DNA of 64,000 nt from Bacteroidia bacterium (GTDB lineage Bacteria > Bacteroidota > Bacteroidia > NS11-12g > UBA9320), in contig JAGVMN010000026.1 of NCBI GenBank assembly GCA_020053795.1, positions 1 to 64,000 of the forward strand, read 5' to 3'. Below, one piece after another: positions 8,618 through 17,181 of this stretch. The first letter of the stretch is position 1. Every line of letters starts with the position of its first letter. The notes below the pieces were generated by a model, which saw nothing but the letters and a program-made list of their open reading frames with translations, was not told where the DNA came from and searched no databases. The translations under genes and the position numbers were made by a program.

Positions 8618-9250
8618 TCATTGGTTTTTTGATTGCCTTTCTTTCAGCAACCAATACAATCCTTTTAAATCGCTTTCCCATACAGGCAACAAGGCCACCA
8701 GGGTGATCTCTTCTACCATTTCAACGACTGTCGCACAAACAGCCATGTAAAAGAGCCAGAGCAACGGTTCATCGAAGAAAAAAAGGGACAAAAGAAATAC
8801 ACCCATTACCAATGCCGACACCTTGGCAGAATACGTATGAAAACTGCTGACCTTCCGATATCTGATCAGCGAAAAGAACAGTTGAAAAATGTAAAGGCAA
8901 ATGAGTATGATAAAGATCAGGGCATGATCTTTCAGAAAATCAAATTCAAAAATAAAAAGGCCCGCCAGGGCTGAGACCAGCGTCAGGCTATCGCCTACGG
9001 AATCGAGTTTTGCACCCAAAACCGTAACCACCTTGTATCTCCTCGCTAAAAAACCATCAAGTATATCAGTTGAAAAGCTGACAAGCAACAACCAACGAAA
9101 CCATTCCAACTGATTAGCCCATACCAAAACAATCAAAATTGGCGAGGTAACAATCCTGTATATGGACAACAGGTTGACCAATTTCGTATTCAAATTTGCT
9201 TTTGACAACAGGTCTGATATGGTTTCAATTTTAGGTTGTTGATTCATCAT
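8618..9250 (-). CDS. CDP-alcohol phosphatidyltransferase family protein
   Basis: This 210-residue integral membrane enzyme attaches a phosphatidyl group from CDP-diacylglycerol to an alcohol. The signature D-x2-DG-x2-AR-x8-G-x3-D-x3-D is complete: D62, D65, G66, A69, R70, G79, D83, D87. Four or more hydrophobic spans follow. The length is close to PgsA-type enzymes, but the acceptor (glycerol phosphate, inositol or other) cannot be read from the sequence. It converges on mlaD with a 12 bp gap, so phospholipid synthesis sits beside lipid transport. A -7-like box (TAACTTTG on the minus strand at 9317-9324) lies about 67 bp before the start. Confidence 0.85.
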   Translation of the reverse strand: MMNQQPKIETISDLLSKANLNTKLVNLLSIYRIVTSPILIVLVWANQLEWFRWLLLVSFSTDILDGFLARRYKVVTVLGAKLDSVGDSLTLVSALAGLFIFEFDFLKDHALIFIILICLYIFQLFFSLIRYRKVSSFHTYSAKVSALVMGVFLLSLFFFDEPLLWLFYMAVCATVVEMVEEITLVALLPVWESDLKGLYWLLKERQSKNQ

Positions 9251-9484
9251 TCAGAAAAGGCATTCTGTTAATTATTAACTTTAAAATGTTCTAATTTCTT
9301 TTAACCGCTCTTTGGGCAAAGTTACATAAGAATTATATTGACACTCGTTCAAATCCAGAGTTTATAGCAAAAGTCTTTACAAGTAAATATTTCATTTGCT
9401 TTCTGAATTAGGAATTATATGCCAATGTTTTATAGTTAAGCGTCCCGGAAAAAGACAAAGGGGTATGCAACAATTGAATTATTG
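9251..9484. other. Intergenic stretch upstream of the phosphatidyltransferase
   Basis: No gene was seen. It contains only the candidate minus-strand -7 box at 9317-9324. Confidence 0.35.
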
Positions 9485-9792
9485 GCAAGCAGTTGCGGGC
9501 TTGGGAATATAAATATAAGGATGAATACTCGGGCATTTATTACTACGCACGTGTACTCATGATAGCCCAATGGTCAGGGGCTTAATAATATGAGTGGCAA
9601 TGTAGCCGAATAGATGGCTGAAAAAGGCCAGCAATGTGAGGCAGTTGGAATTTACCGCCTTACGATTCAAACAACTATGTGGCCGGGGCGTACAATGGCG
9701 ATACTGCCCCACCACCTGTCATGGCACGTTATTATCCCCATTCGTCAAATGTTGTTGTCGTGTTGGTTAAGAGGTCTGATACAAATGCCTGA
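9485..9792 (+). pseudogene. Broken formylglycine-generating-enzyme-like (SUMF1) gene
   Basis: Three pieces in shifting frames match the C-terminal half of a FGE-sulfatase/SUMF1 domain. The first, about 9489-9560, contains RAWEYKYKDEY, like the family's EAEWEYAA block. The second, about 9565-9613, reads NGQGLNNMSGNVAE and then hits TAG at 9611-9613, where the family has Trp or Met after GNVxE. The third, from 9640 in another frame, reads GSWNLPPYDSNNYVAGAY, like the RGGSW block, and ends at 9792. At least one nonsense codon and one or more frameshifts separate them, and the N-terminal half is absent. In Bacteroidota such domains occur in secreted or lipid-anchored proteins including the gliding/T9SS protein GldJ; this copy looks dead. 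Confidence 0.7.
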
Positions 9793-10559
9793 TAATCTGA
9801 CCGACTGTCGTAGGGTCTAATTTCTGCAAACAGTAATCCGAAACTTTTTCACAGGTGTTTTAAGTGAAACATCAATCATTTTTTCAAAGTTGTACAAAAG
9901 GTTGACCTTTTTAAACATACCATTTAAACCATGTTAAAAGAAAGTATTATTTTCAAACAAGACATGGACTCCAATTGTCTTATATCAATCGGTCTAAAAG
10001 TTATATTCTGATAAGGTTTAAGTCTTGTGATTACATCCAAACTCCGCTAATCGGTTTGTTAAATGCAAATTGATTTTTTGTCAACGTAAGACAGTATTTC
10101 GCTAATGGGTCAGTTATTAGAAAGCGACCTAAGGCGGAAGAGGTCCATGCTCGTTCGATTATTTGCATATCAAAGAGAAAGTCATCCAATCTCATGTTAT
10201 TGAAGTGGTGGCCGGCCATAGAGTGAAATTTTAAATTCGCTGTTTTTGACATCCTCAAAATATCTTGGTCAATTTTCCGAAAGCAGTTGTCGCTATGCTT
10301 TTCAAGCTTTGACAAGTATTATACGATTATTCCAATTAAATCAGATAAATCTCAAGACTTTCCGATCCTAAATAAGGACACTTCTAAAACCCCTGTTTAA
10401 CATATTTTTTGGCAACCGGTTGAAAAAGGCAGATATTTGTGCCGCCTTGTTTGCCGCACACGGAGTCAGGTGTTACAGTTTGAAGTATATAACTCCTATT
10501 CTGATCATCAACCAAAAGCCCCAAACATGTAGCAACAGTATTTTATTTTTTTTTATTTT
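9793..10559. other. Intergenic stretch, no supported gene
   Basis: This is about 770 bp. A minus-strand frame at 10031-10315 could encode 94 residues, but it has no recognisable motif, signal or neighbour support, so I do not call it. An A/T-rich tract (10540-10559) runs straight into the start of the RNA-binding protein gene. Confidence 0.35.
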
Positions 10560-10901
10560 ATGAACATTTTCGTAGCAAATTTAAATTTTCGCTTGACAAA
10601 TGAAGACCTCCAGGAGGTTTTCGAAAGATTCGGACAAGTTAGTTCCGCAAAAATTATTATGGATCGGGAAACCGGTCGTTCCAAAGGTTATGGCTTTGTG
10701 GAAATGCCCATTGACGCTGAGGCAAACGATGCTATTGCACAACTACAGGGTGTTGAGATTGAAGGTAAGGAAATCAGTGTAAAAGAAGCCCTTCCGCGTG
10801 AACCCCGCGACAACAGCAGGGGCGGATTTCGGCCTAACAATGGTGGCAATCGCGGAGGCTCAAATCGCAGGTTTAACAAAGGTCGGGACTACAACGACTA
10901 A
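10560..10901 (+). CDS. Small RRM-type RNA-binding protein with Gly/Arg tail
   Basis: This 113-residue protein has one RNA recognition motif over residues 1-78: RNP2 is IFVANL (3-8) and RNP1 is RSKGYGFVEM (40-49), with the aromatic residues that stack on RNA bases. The last about 33 residues are a flexible tail rich in Gly, Arg and Asn (RGGFRPNNGGNRGG). Similar short RRM proteins occur in Bacteroidota and cyanobacteria; several are abundant and tied to cold or stress responses. The gene is monocistronic: an A/T tract precedes it and a strong intrinsic terminator follows 12 bp after the stop. Confidence 0.92.
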   Translation: MNIFVANLNFRLTNEDLQEVFERFGQVSSAKIIMDRETGRSKGYGFVEMPIDAEANDAIAQLQGVEIEGKEISVKEALPREPRDNSRGGFRPNNGGNRGGSNRRFNKGRDYND

Positions 10902-10913
10902 TCACAATTTTAC

Positions 10914-10939
10914 AAAAACCGGCTCCGGCCGGTTTTTTT
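10914..10939 (+). terminator. Intrinsic terminator after the RRM gene
   Basis: A perfect CCGGC/GCCGG stem with a TCCG loop is preceded by five A and followed by seven T. The A-tract and T-tract could also make it act in both directions. Confidence 0.9.
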
Positions 10940-11036
10940 GTCTTCTTTTTGATCATCAAACAAAAGCAGTAGAGAACTATCTGAATAAAATGAGAAACGG
11001 ATAACGGATCTTTGCCATTCTAAAATCGAAAACGGT

Positions 11037-12833
11037 TTGACTAAGGTGCTTCGCATTGCTTGGCTCATCGCCTCTCTGATCTTTGGATTGAACTCAGCCA
11101 TCGGTCAACCCTATTCGATGCTATTCAAAGCCACAGAACCAAGGGACAAAGCCATACTTACAAAGTACATTCCGATTGACACCCAGCTATTTCTAACCCC
11201 GGACTTGAGGGATAAGTTTTTTGAAAAACAAAAGTGGCGGCTTTACGCCGTTGGATATTTGTCGGCTGTATTTACCTACAATTCCGCAGATAGTCAACAT
11301 TTAAACATTTGGGTCTGCCCAGGAAAGAAATATCAATATGCCCAATTAAATATTCCGGTTGAATGGAAATCATTGGCTCTCAAGTATAAAATACAATCCG
11401 GAACAACCGTTGAAACCACCAAACTGTCTGCCTATGCCAATGCGGTCATAAGTTATATGGAAAACCATGGCTATCCCTTTGCCACAGCATCGTTACATAT
11501 AAAAGAAGCTACAGACTCAACCATTACGGGTACTTTTGTAACAGACAAGGAAACCTATTTTTCTTTCGACACCTTAACCGTAGAAGGAAATGCTTACATC
11601 AGCAAACGATACCTTGAAAATTATCTGGGAATAAAACCAGATGAGCCATACTCCGAATTGAAAGTTCAAAAGATAGATCAATTATTGGACCGATTACACC
11701 TGATAAAGAGAACCAAGAGTAGTCAGATATACTTTGTCTATAACAAGACCTTTGTCAAACTTTTTATTGATGATCGCAAAACCGATCGTTTCGATGGGAT
11801 TGTTGGGTTTGCACCAAACAGCACCAACTATACAAATAAAGATTTGCTGCTGACAGGTGAGATAAACCTCGATTTGAAAAACATCCAGGGTACGGGAATA
11901 GCGGCATTGGCCGGTTGGCGAAGTTATTTACAGCGATCACAGGAATTAAAATTCGAAAGTCAAATTCCCTTTATATTGAATAGCCCGGTAGTTGCGGGTT
12001 TTTCAGCCAATATCACACGATTTGACTCCCTTTTTCTGAATACCCGTTTCGACATTTCGGCAGGAATTTTTCAGGCCGGAAACAGACAAATCAGTTTTGA
12101 ATACGGGAAATTCATTTCTTCGCTTTTAAACCCCGACACTTCAGCCGTCAGACAAAAAAGAAAATTGCCGGCCAACAATCCTTTTGAAATCAATAATTAC
12201 AGTTTTAACTTATTTTGGAATCAAACCGACCGTATAGCCAATCCCGTAAAAGGGTTTGTCTTGGAAGTAAAAGCCACGCTGGGTAGTCGGATAATAATCA
12301 AAGATCAAAAAATTGATAAGGTTCTTTTTCGATCTCCAAAATTTCCAAATGGTATTTCGGTGTATGATACCGTTCAATTAAAGTCACTGAGGTTTGAAAT
12401 ACAATTCAACCACCAACTTTTTGTTCCCCTGAAGAAGCATTCGACGATTTTAATCGAAGGTCTTGGGAAATATCTATTGGCTTCAAACCTTTTTTTTAAT
12501 GAACTCTATCGCATGGGTGGATTTTCAACACTAAGAGGATTTGATGAACAGTCTATATTTGCCGGCACATTCAGCATGTTGAATTTGGAGTACCGATACC
12601 TTATAAACGAAGCATCATTTGCGGGATTTTTTTTTAACGCGGCTTATTACGAAAACCGGTCAAATATAAGTACCCGTCCAATCGCAGATTTTCCTATTGG
12701 TTTTGGTTTCTCAGGGCAGATAAATACAAGAAACGCCTTGCTTCAATTTGCTTATGCACTCGGCTCACAAAAAAATCAGTCATTGGCATTCAGGACTGCA
12801 AAAATCCATATTGGAATAGTCAATTACTTATGA
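11037..12833 (+). CDS. BamA/TamA-like outer-membrane protein (POTRA plus barrel)
   Basis: This 598-residue Omp85-family protein has a signal peptide at about 1-23 (LIFGLNSAIGQ). A periplasmic part follows that includes a POTRA-like segment (FSFDTLTVEGNAYISKRYLE, about 180-200), and then a C-terminal 16-stranded-type barrel. The strand GGFSTLRGFDEQS holds the conserved (V/L)RGF/Y motif of the barrel's inward loop. It is shorter than BamA, so the role is more likely TamA-like or a specialised outer-membrane insertase or translocase. The start is TTG 11037; a GTG at 11046 is an alternative. Its stop overlaps the next start by 4 bp (ATGA), so it is translationally coupled to the DUF4271 gene. Confidence 0.8.
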   Translation: MTKVLRIAWLIASLIFGLNSAIGQPYSMLFKATEPRDKAILTKYIPIDTQLFLTPDLRDKFFEKQKWRLYAVGYLSAVFTYNSADSQHLNIWVCPGKKYQYAQLNIPVEWKSLALKYKIQSGTTVETTKLSAYANAVISYMENHGYPFATASLHIKEATDSTITGTFVTDKETYFSFDTLTVEGNAYISKRYLENYLGIKPDEPYSELKVQKIDQLLDRLHLIKRTKSSQIYFVYNKTFVKLFIDDRKTDRFDGIVGFAPNSTNYTNKDLLLTGEINLDLKNIQGTGIAALAGWRSYLQRSQELKFESQIPFILNSPVVAGFSANITRFDSLFLNTRFDISAGIFQAGNRQISFEYGKFISSLLNPDTSAVRQKRKLPANNPFEINNYSFNLFWNQTDRIANPVKGFVLEVKATLGSRIIIKDQKIDKVLFRSPKFPNGISVYDTVQLKSLRFEIQFNHQLFVPLKKHSTILIEGLGKYLLASNLFFNELYRMGGFSTLRGFDEQSIFAGTFSMLNLEYRYLINEASFAGFFFNAAYYENRSNISTRPIADFPIGFGFSGQINTRNALLQFAYALGSQKNQSLAFRTAKIHIGIVNYL

Positions 12834-13675
12834 GAATAAGATTCATCATTGGCATTTTAACAATGGCATTTGCATTTAATGCAAGGCCCGATTCTCTTGA
12901 CAGAAGAAGTGATTCGTTAGTTGTGATTATTGATACGGTTGCCGCTTTGCAAAACGAAACTTCGGCTTTGAGTGAAGCCATAATTGATATACCTTATCCG
13001 GAAATCAGTGATTTGATTGTAAGAAAAAGATATCCGGACAGTTGGTTATTTTTCGTAAGCTGCCTCGCCTTTTTGCTTTATGGATTCAACCGTGTAATTA
13101 ATATAAAAAGACACGACAAATTGGTTTTTGGCAGTCTAAGTGGTTCTTCAACCAAATCTAATGAGGGGGTCTTTTTCGAATTGTCCATCCATCAAATTCT
13201 ATCCCTGCCCATATTGTCTATTATTTTTGCAATGGCCATTTATATTTGGCTGCCCATTCCGGTGAGTTCCGTTTTCAAAAAAGGGATTAACTTCTACCTC
13301 TTCATTGCTTCTATTATTATGCTGGTGTATTGTATAAAGCTCTTTTTCTACTATTTAGTCATCAGTATTCTCAAATTGAAAGAGGTACCTTCTTTTTTCG
13401 TCAACAACATTTTGATGATTACCTATTCTGCCGCCATTTTTGCCTTGCCATTTATTTTACTAAATATTTTCAGCCCTTATGCTGTGATATCTGAGTACGC
13501 GTTTTGGATGAGTATATTCTCATTTGCCGTATTTTTTGTTATTCGTCTGTTTCGAATAACATTAGCCATAGCTTCATCCTTTCCTTATTCTATATTTTAT
13601 TTATTTCTCTATCTTTGCTGCCTTGAAATCATGCCATGGATAGTATTATTCAAAGCATACGGGTTTTGGGTTTAA
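12830..13675 (+). CDS. DUF4271 membrane protein
   Basis: This 281-residue protein has an N-terminal signal-like helix and then six or so hydrophobic spans (about 68-90, 120-145, 150-178, 188-215, 220-243, 250-275). The family is confined to Bacteroidota and is typically found just before uroporphyrinogen-III synthase, as here. Its function is not established. The start overlaps the previous stop (ATGA) and hemD begins 13 bp after its end. A short acidic/hydrophilic segment (residues 20-66) precedes the first core span and would lie outside the cytoplasm. Confidence 0.8.
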   Translation: MRIRFIIGILTMAFAFNARPDSLDRRSDSLVVIIDTVAALQNETSALSEAIIDIPYPEISDLIVRKRYPDSWLFFVSCLAFLLYGFNRVINIKRHDKLVFGSLSGSSTKSNEGVFFELSIHQILSLPILSIIFAMAIYIWLPIPVSSVFKKGINFYLFIASIIMLVYCIKLFFYYLVISILKLKEVPSFFVNNILMITYSAAIFALPFILLNIFSPYAVISEYAFWMSIFSFAVFFVIRLFRITLAIASSFPYSIFYLFLYLCCLEIMPWIVLFKAYGFWV

Positions 13676-13688
13676 GCACAGTATTATC

Positions 13689-14432
13689 TTGAAAGTAAAA
13701 AGTATTTTAATCTCCCAGCCAGACCCTGGTGATAAGAAAAATGCATATTACCCGCTGGCCGAGAAACTGAATCTCAAACTTGATTTCAGGCCTTTTATTC
13801 AGGTAGAACCACTTCCGGGAAAAGATCTTCGAAAAAATAAAATTAACATTCTGGATCACACAGCCATAATTCTCACTTCGAGAAATGCGGTAGATCATTT
13901 GTTCCGCGTTTTGGAAGAGTTGAAAATTGAACCACCTATAACCATGAAGTATTTCTGTATGAATGAGGGAATATCCCTTTATACGCAGAAATATATGGTA
14001 ATGCGGAAACGAAAAATGTTTTTCGGAAGCGGGAACGAACAAGAAATGCTGAGTCTGATCAAACATCACATGAAAGAGCGGTTTTTGTTTCCATGTTCCG
14101 ACATTAGAAAAGATACGATCCCCAATTTTCTTAAAGCGAATTGCATCAATTACTCTGAAGCTGTTATGTACAGAACCGTGAATGCCGATCTTTCTGATCT
14201 TGCCGATGTTTATTATGACATCATCGTATTTTTTAGTCCGGCAGACATCAAATCACTTTTCGATAATTTCCCTGATTTCAAACAAAACAATACCCGAATA
14301 GCCGGATGGGGTAAAACCACTAATGACGCCATAGAACAGGCAAAATTGGTGAACAACATTTCTGCTCCTACAGCAGAATTCCCTTCTATGGTGGCAGCTT
14401 TGGAGGCATACATTAAAAAAGTGAACGCCTGA
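13689..14432 (+). CDS. hemD: Uroporphyrinogen-III synthase
   Basis: This 247-residue enzyme cyclises hydroxymethylbilane with inversion of ring D to give uroporphyrinogen III in tetrapyrrole synthesis. The two-domain Rossmann-like pattern is visible: ILISQPDP at the start, ILTSRNAVDHLF (about 60-71) and, near the end, IAGWGKTTNDAI followed by APTAEFPSMVAALEAYI. The last matches the family's 'PTxxGLxxAI' region. The start is TTG 13689. It is probably co-transcribed with the DUF4271 gene. Its last 20 bases overlap the end of the convergent methyltransferase gene. Confidence 0.85.
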   Translation: MKVKSILISQPDPGDKKNAYYPLAEKLNLKLDFRPFIQVEPLPGKDLRKNKINILDHTAIILTSRNAVDHLFRVLEELKIEPPITMKYFCMNEGISLYTQKYMVMRKRKMFFGSGNEQEMLSLIKHHMKERFLFPCSDIRKDTIPNFLKANCINYSEAVMYRTVNADLSDLADVYYDIIVFFSPADIKSLFDNFPDFKQNNTRIAGWGKTTNDAIEQAKLVNNISAPTAEFPSMVAALEAYIKKVNA

Positions 14433-15621
14433 CCTTTGACTTTTTACCATGCACAAAGGTTAGTTCTTTTTTGTTGTCTTTGAAAAAGAACAAGTAGTCT
14501 TCTCCCCCTTCTTTCAGTTTAAAAATTTCTCTGATTTGTGCTACAGACCACGGAAAATCCCTCTTGGTAATATTTGCCTTATCAATCCCCAATTTAGCCA
14601 AATATAATTTCAAAAGTCTGGGTTTATACGCCGATTGACAGACCACTTCAAAAGCCCTGCCTGGAAACTCGGGCCAATGAGTCTTTCCAAAATAAAATGC
14701 TGAATTCATCCCAACCTTTGTAAGTCCTATTTTTTGATACCATTCTTCGCCAATATCTGCTTTTATAAGGGACAGGGCGGGCTCAAAGAAAAGGTTTTCG
14801 CTTAAATGTTCAATGTTAATGTCTAATGGTTGAAAAGCAGAATAAGTATAAGATTTTTCATTTGTTACTATGACCGCCCGCACCTCTTTCAATCCGGATG
14901 AACCCCTTTCTAACAAAGCCAAAATCTCTTTTACTTCGTTGTCAGCCGAAACCACCCAAATCTTTGCTAAATGCCTGAATATTTTACTCAGATGGCTAAT
15001 GTCTGCCAATGGAGAAAACTTAATCAACACTTTTGGTGCAGAAGCCAAAAGTTGTTCTTCGAGCTGAATTACATTTGGTAAAGAATTTTCCGGACGAAAA
15101 TCTTTGGTTGACCCGGACCTGCGATCTGGGTCGGCATATATGAAGTCGAACGAATTGGCTTTTCTTAAAAAGGTCTCAGCCCTGATGCAAACACGAGTAA
15201 CATTATGAATCCTCATTAATTGCAAATTATATTCAGCCAAAAGATGAATTTCCTCATCACAGTCAAGACTGAGAATTGAGGTAAACTTATCGGAAAAGGC
15301 CCAGTCGTCAACTCCCAATCCACCCGTAATGTTCAGCATCTTGTCTCCGGAAAATAAAGTAGATTTAAAAATGGCCAATTTTTCGGAGCTGCATTGCTCA
15401 AAAGATTTATCACTCATTGCGGCATATTTGGATGTGAAACTGGGCAACTTTGTAGTTGATTTCTGAAATAATTGTAAAATTTTCAAAAATATCGAACGCT
15501 TTTGCCTGGGTACATGTTTTAACTGCAGTGCGAGTTCAGAAGGTCGTTTGTTCCAATTTGTCCGTAACCATTCTTTGAACTCTAATGAATTAAGTGTGTT
15601 TATTATTTCGTTACTTTGCAC
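14413..15621 (-). CDS. Class I SAM-dependent methyltransferase with THUMP-like C-terminus
   Basis: This 402-residue protein is widely found in Bacteroidota and annotated as a THUMP-like methyltransferase; the substrate is presumably RNA but unproven. The SAM-binding glycine motif is NITGGLGVDDWAFS (97-110), the acidic ribose-binding residue is D120 and the motif IV-like catalytic loop is YADPDRR (162-168). The C-terminal 100 residues form the THUMP-like part (FPGRAFEVVCQSAYKPR) ending in a basic tail. The start is GTG 15621, next to the divergent lipoprotein gene. It overlaps hemD tail to tail by 20 bp. Confidence 0.8.
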   Translation of the reverse strand: MQSNEIINTLNSLEFKEWLRTNWNKRPSELALQLKHVPRQKRSIFLKILQLFQKSTTKLPSFTSKYAAMSDKSFEQCSSEKLAIFKSTLFSGDKMLNITGGLGVDDWAFSDKFTSILSLDCDEEIHLLAEYNLQLMRIHNVTRVCIRAETFLRKANSFDFIYADPDRRSGSTKDFRPENSLPNVIQLEEQLLASAPKVLIKFSPLADISHLSKIFRHLAKIWVVSADNEVKEILALLERGSSGLKEVRAVIVTNEKSYTYSAFQPLDINIEHLSENLFFEPALSLIKADIGEEWYQKIGLTKVGMNSAFYFGKTHWPEFPGRAFEVVCQSAYKPRLLKLYLAKLGIDKANITKRDFPWSVAQIREIFKLKEGGEDYLFFFKDNKKELTFVHGKKSKVRRSLF

Positions 15622-15628
15622 TAAGTAA

Positions 15629-15636
15629 TAAGTTTG
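15629..15636 (+). promoter_or_regulatory. -7 box for the tiny lipoprotein gene
   Basis: TAAGTTTG matches the Bacteroidota TAnnTTTG -7 element 28 bp before the lipoprotein ATG. A TTTC 19 bp upstream is a weak -33 candidate. Confidence 0.45.
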
Positions 15637-15663
15637 CAGCGTTAAAAATTAAAAAGGAAAAAG

Positions 15664-15798
15664 ATGATAAAGACAATTTCGAGGGTAGTTATCGCATTAT
15701 TTGCCATTGCCCTAATCACTGCTTCTTGTGGAACGAGAAACGGTGACAAGTGTCCCGGTGTAGGGCAAGTCGTTAAAACACAAGATGTCAAAGTATAG
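15664..15798 (+). CDS. Tiny lipoprotein (44 aa)
   Basis: ATG 15664 opens a 44-residue frame. A basic start (MIKTISR) and a hydrophobic core lead to a lipobox ITASC with Cys22, giving a mature peptide of only 23 residues with one more Cys (Cys30) and a Lys/Val-rich end. An A/G-rich tract (AAAAAGGAAAAAG) precedes the start and a -7 box lies at 15629-15636. The architecture is that of small Bacteroidota lipoproteins seen as single genes. Function is unknown. The second Cys in such a short peptide could allow a disulfide dimer. Confidence 0.65.
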   Translation: MIKTISRVVIALFAIALITASCGTRNGDKCPGVGQVVKTQDVKV

Positions 15799-15878
15799 TG
15801 TCATTACGTTTAGCGTTCTGTTCTTTAAGATTAATCCGCAAATTCAAATCACCTGTTGTTTGTTTCACAAGATTAAAA

Positions 15879-16301
15879 TTATTCCCATGCTGTCAAATAT
15901 CGGAATTCTACATTCTGCACAATTTCTGAACTCAGGCTTCTTGCCACTGGACAAGTCAGTGCGGCTATCTCTAAAATTTGTTTCTCTTTGTGCGAAAACC
16001 CGGTGTCATGAATGGCAATAGTTATTTCGACGGCACCTATCCTCCTTGGATTTGAAGCCATAATTTTGGTCACATCGGCTTTTATTTCAGCTAAAACAAT
16101 TTGGTGTTCATTTGCTGCAATTCCCATCAAAGTAAGCATGCAACTACCTAAAGCTGTTGCCACCAGATCGGAAGGTGAAAAAGCAGCCCCTTTTCCCAAA
16201 TTGTCAACAGGTGCATCCGAAACAATAACCTGACCTGACTGCAAATGTGTTGCCTCTGTTCTCAATTCCCCTTGATAAATTATTTGTGATAGTTTAGCCA
16301 T
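15879..16301 (-). CDS. OsmC family peroxiredoxin-like protein
   Basis: This 140-residue thiol protein likely reduces organic hydroperoxides. The two family cysteines are present: C54 in ALGSCMLTLMG and C117 in ALTCPVARSL. The SPSDLVATALG helix start is typical. The length fits the OsmC/Ohr superfamily, closer to the YhfA/OsmC branch than to Ohr. The start ATG (16299-16301) faces the next gene; a TAACTTTG -7 box on the minus strand sits at 16328-16335, 26 bp upstream. Confidence 0.9.
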   Translation of the reverse strand: MAKLSQIIYQGELRTEATHLQSGQVIVSDAPVDNLGKGAAFSPSDLVATALGSCMLTLMGIAANEHQIVLAEIKADVTKIMASNPRRIGAVEITIAIHDTGFSHKEKQILEIAALTCPVARSLSSEIVQNVEFRYLTAWE

Positions 16302-16315
16302 GATAAATCGTCAAG

Positions 16316-16347
16316 TTTGAATGTTTACAAAGTTAGAATTAATTTTA
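16316..16347 (+). promoter_or_regulatory. Promoter of the 16354 gene
   Basis: TTTG at 16316-16319 and TAATTTTA at 16340-16347 are separated by exactly 20 bp, close to the Bacteroidota TTTG-N20-TAnnTTTG pattern. It ends 6 bp before ATG 16354, favouring that start over the ATG at 16321. Confidence 0.55.
16328..16335 (-). promoter_or_regulatory. -7 box for osmC-like gene
   Basis: TAACTTTG on the minus strand lies within the spacer of the divergent promoter at 16316-16347. The two transcription starts would therefore compete or be co-regulated. No clear -33 element was found. Confidence 0.5.
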
Positions 16348-16353
16348 CCGATC

Positions 16354-17082
16354 ATGAAAAATTCACTCCTAATGGTGATGATTGGTCTGTTGACCTTCGG
16401 TCATGTTTTCTCTCAGCAGCCCGGATTGGAGAAATCTCATTTTGGAGGATTTGTGCTTCGCAATAATGGAATCGGATTAATCTATACTAATTATCGGTTT
16501 CAGAATTCAAAGTTCAATAGGATTGTTGAATCGGAAATTGTGAACCATCGCCATCCAAAAGAGGTAAAAATAATAAACACAGTAGCACGGGATCCCAGCC
16601 CTTATGTTTATGGCAAACTTAATAAAATTGCCGTACTTAGGTTAAACGTCGGTATCAATAAGGCATTGTCCGAAATGGATGAGAATGGCAATACAGGCCT
16701 TAGTTTTTCTATTACTTCTGGTGTCGCGGCGGCGATTCTCAAACCTGTTTTCTTAGACATTTATCATCCCAGTATCAAAGGAGACGGCATTGTTTTATCT
16801 GAGCGATACAATCCAGAAAACCAGATAAACCAACAAGATATAATAGGCTATTCAAACTCCAGATTTGGTTGGAATCTTTTAACCTATAGTCCGGCCATCA
16901 ACTTAAAAACTTCACTTGACATTAAGTGGGGTAATTTTTCCAATTCGGTTAAACTTATTAGGATTGGAACCCAGATTGAATTTTTCCCGTTTGGTTTAAA
17001 AGTTATGGCCAATACTTCGAATCCGAAGACCTATTTCTACGGTTTTCTGGCTATATCAATAGGTAGCAAGGCTGAATATTGA
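16354..17082 (+). CDS. Secreted or outer-membrane barrel-like protein, unknown
   Basis: This is a 242-residue protein when started at ATG 16354 (MKNSLLMVMIG ...), with a signal peptide ending near HVFSQ. The frame opens 11 codons earlier at 16321, but those codons overlap promoter elements and would spoil the signal peptide. The mature part has many alternating hydrophobic strands, such as GIGLIYTNYRF, LRLNVGINKAL, FSITSGVAAAIL and the closing FYGFLAISIGSKAEY, so a small outer-membrane barrel is likely. I recognise no named family. It stands alone, followed 99 bp later by the T9SS Asp-box protein. Confidence 0.6.
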   Translation: MKNSLLMVMIGLLTFGHVFSQQPGLEKSHFGGFVLRNNGIGLIYTNYRFQNSKFNRIVESEIVNHRHPKEVKIINTVARDPSPYVYGKLNKIAVLRLNVGINKALSEMDENGNTGLSFSITSGVAAAILKPVFLDIYHPSIKGDGIVLSERYNPENQINQQDIIGYSNSRFGWNLLTYSPAINLKTSLDIKWGNFSNSVKLIRIGTQIEFFPFGLKVMANTSNPKTYFYGFLAISIGSKAEY

Positions 17083-17181
17083 TTCCCGTTTGTCAATTCT
17101 TTGTTTCCATATATTAATTCTTCTTGTTCTAATTGATTATACGAATAAATTTGCAACCCAATCACCATTATCAAATCAGAC

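Noticed and set aside
719-9613. TAG read as tryptophan (stop recoding), suggested by two GAx/CAT-TAG breaks at Trp-like positions
   Set aside because: Intact genes in the window end with TAG, and both cases are in otherwise degraded loci, so ordinary nonsense mutations suffice.
10031-10315. 94-residue minus-strand open frame
   Set aside because: No motif, signal, promoter or neighbour support; probably chance in a decayed region.
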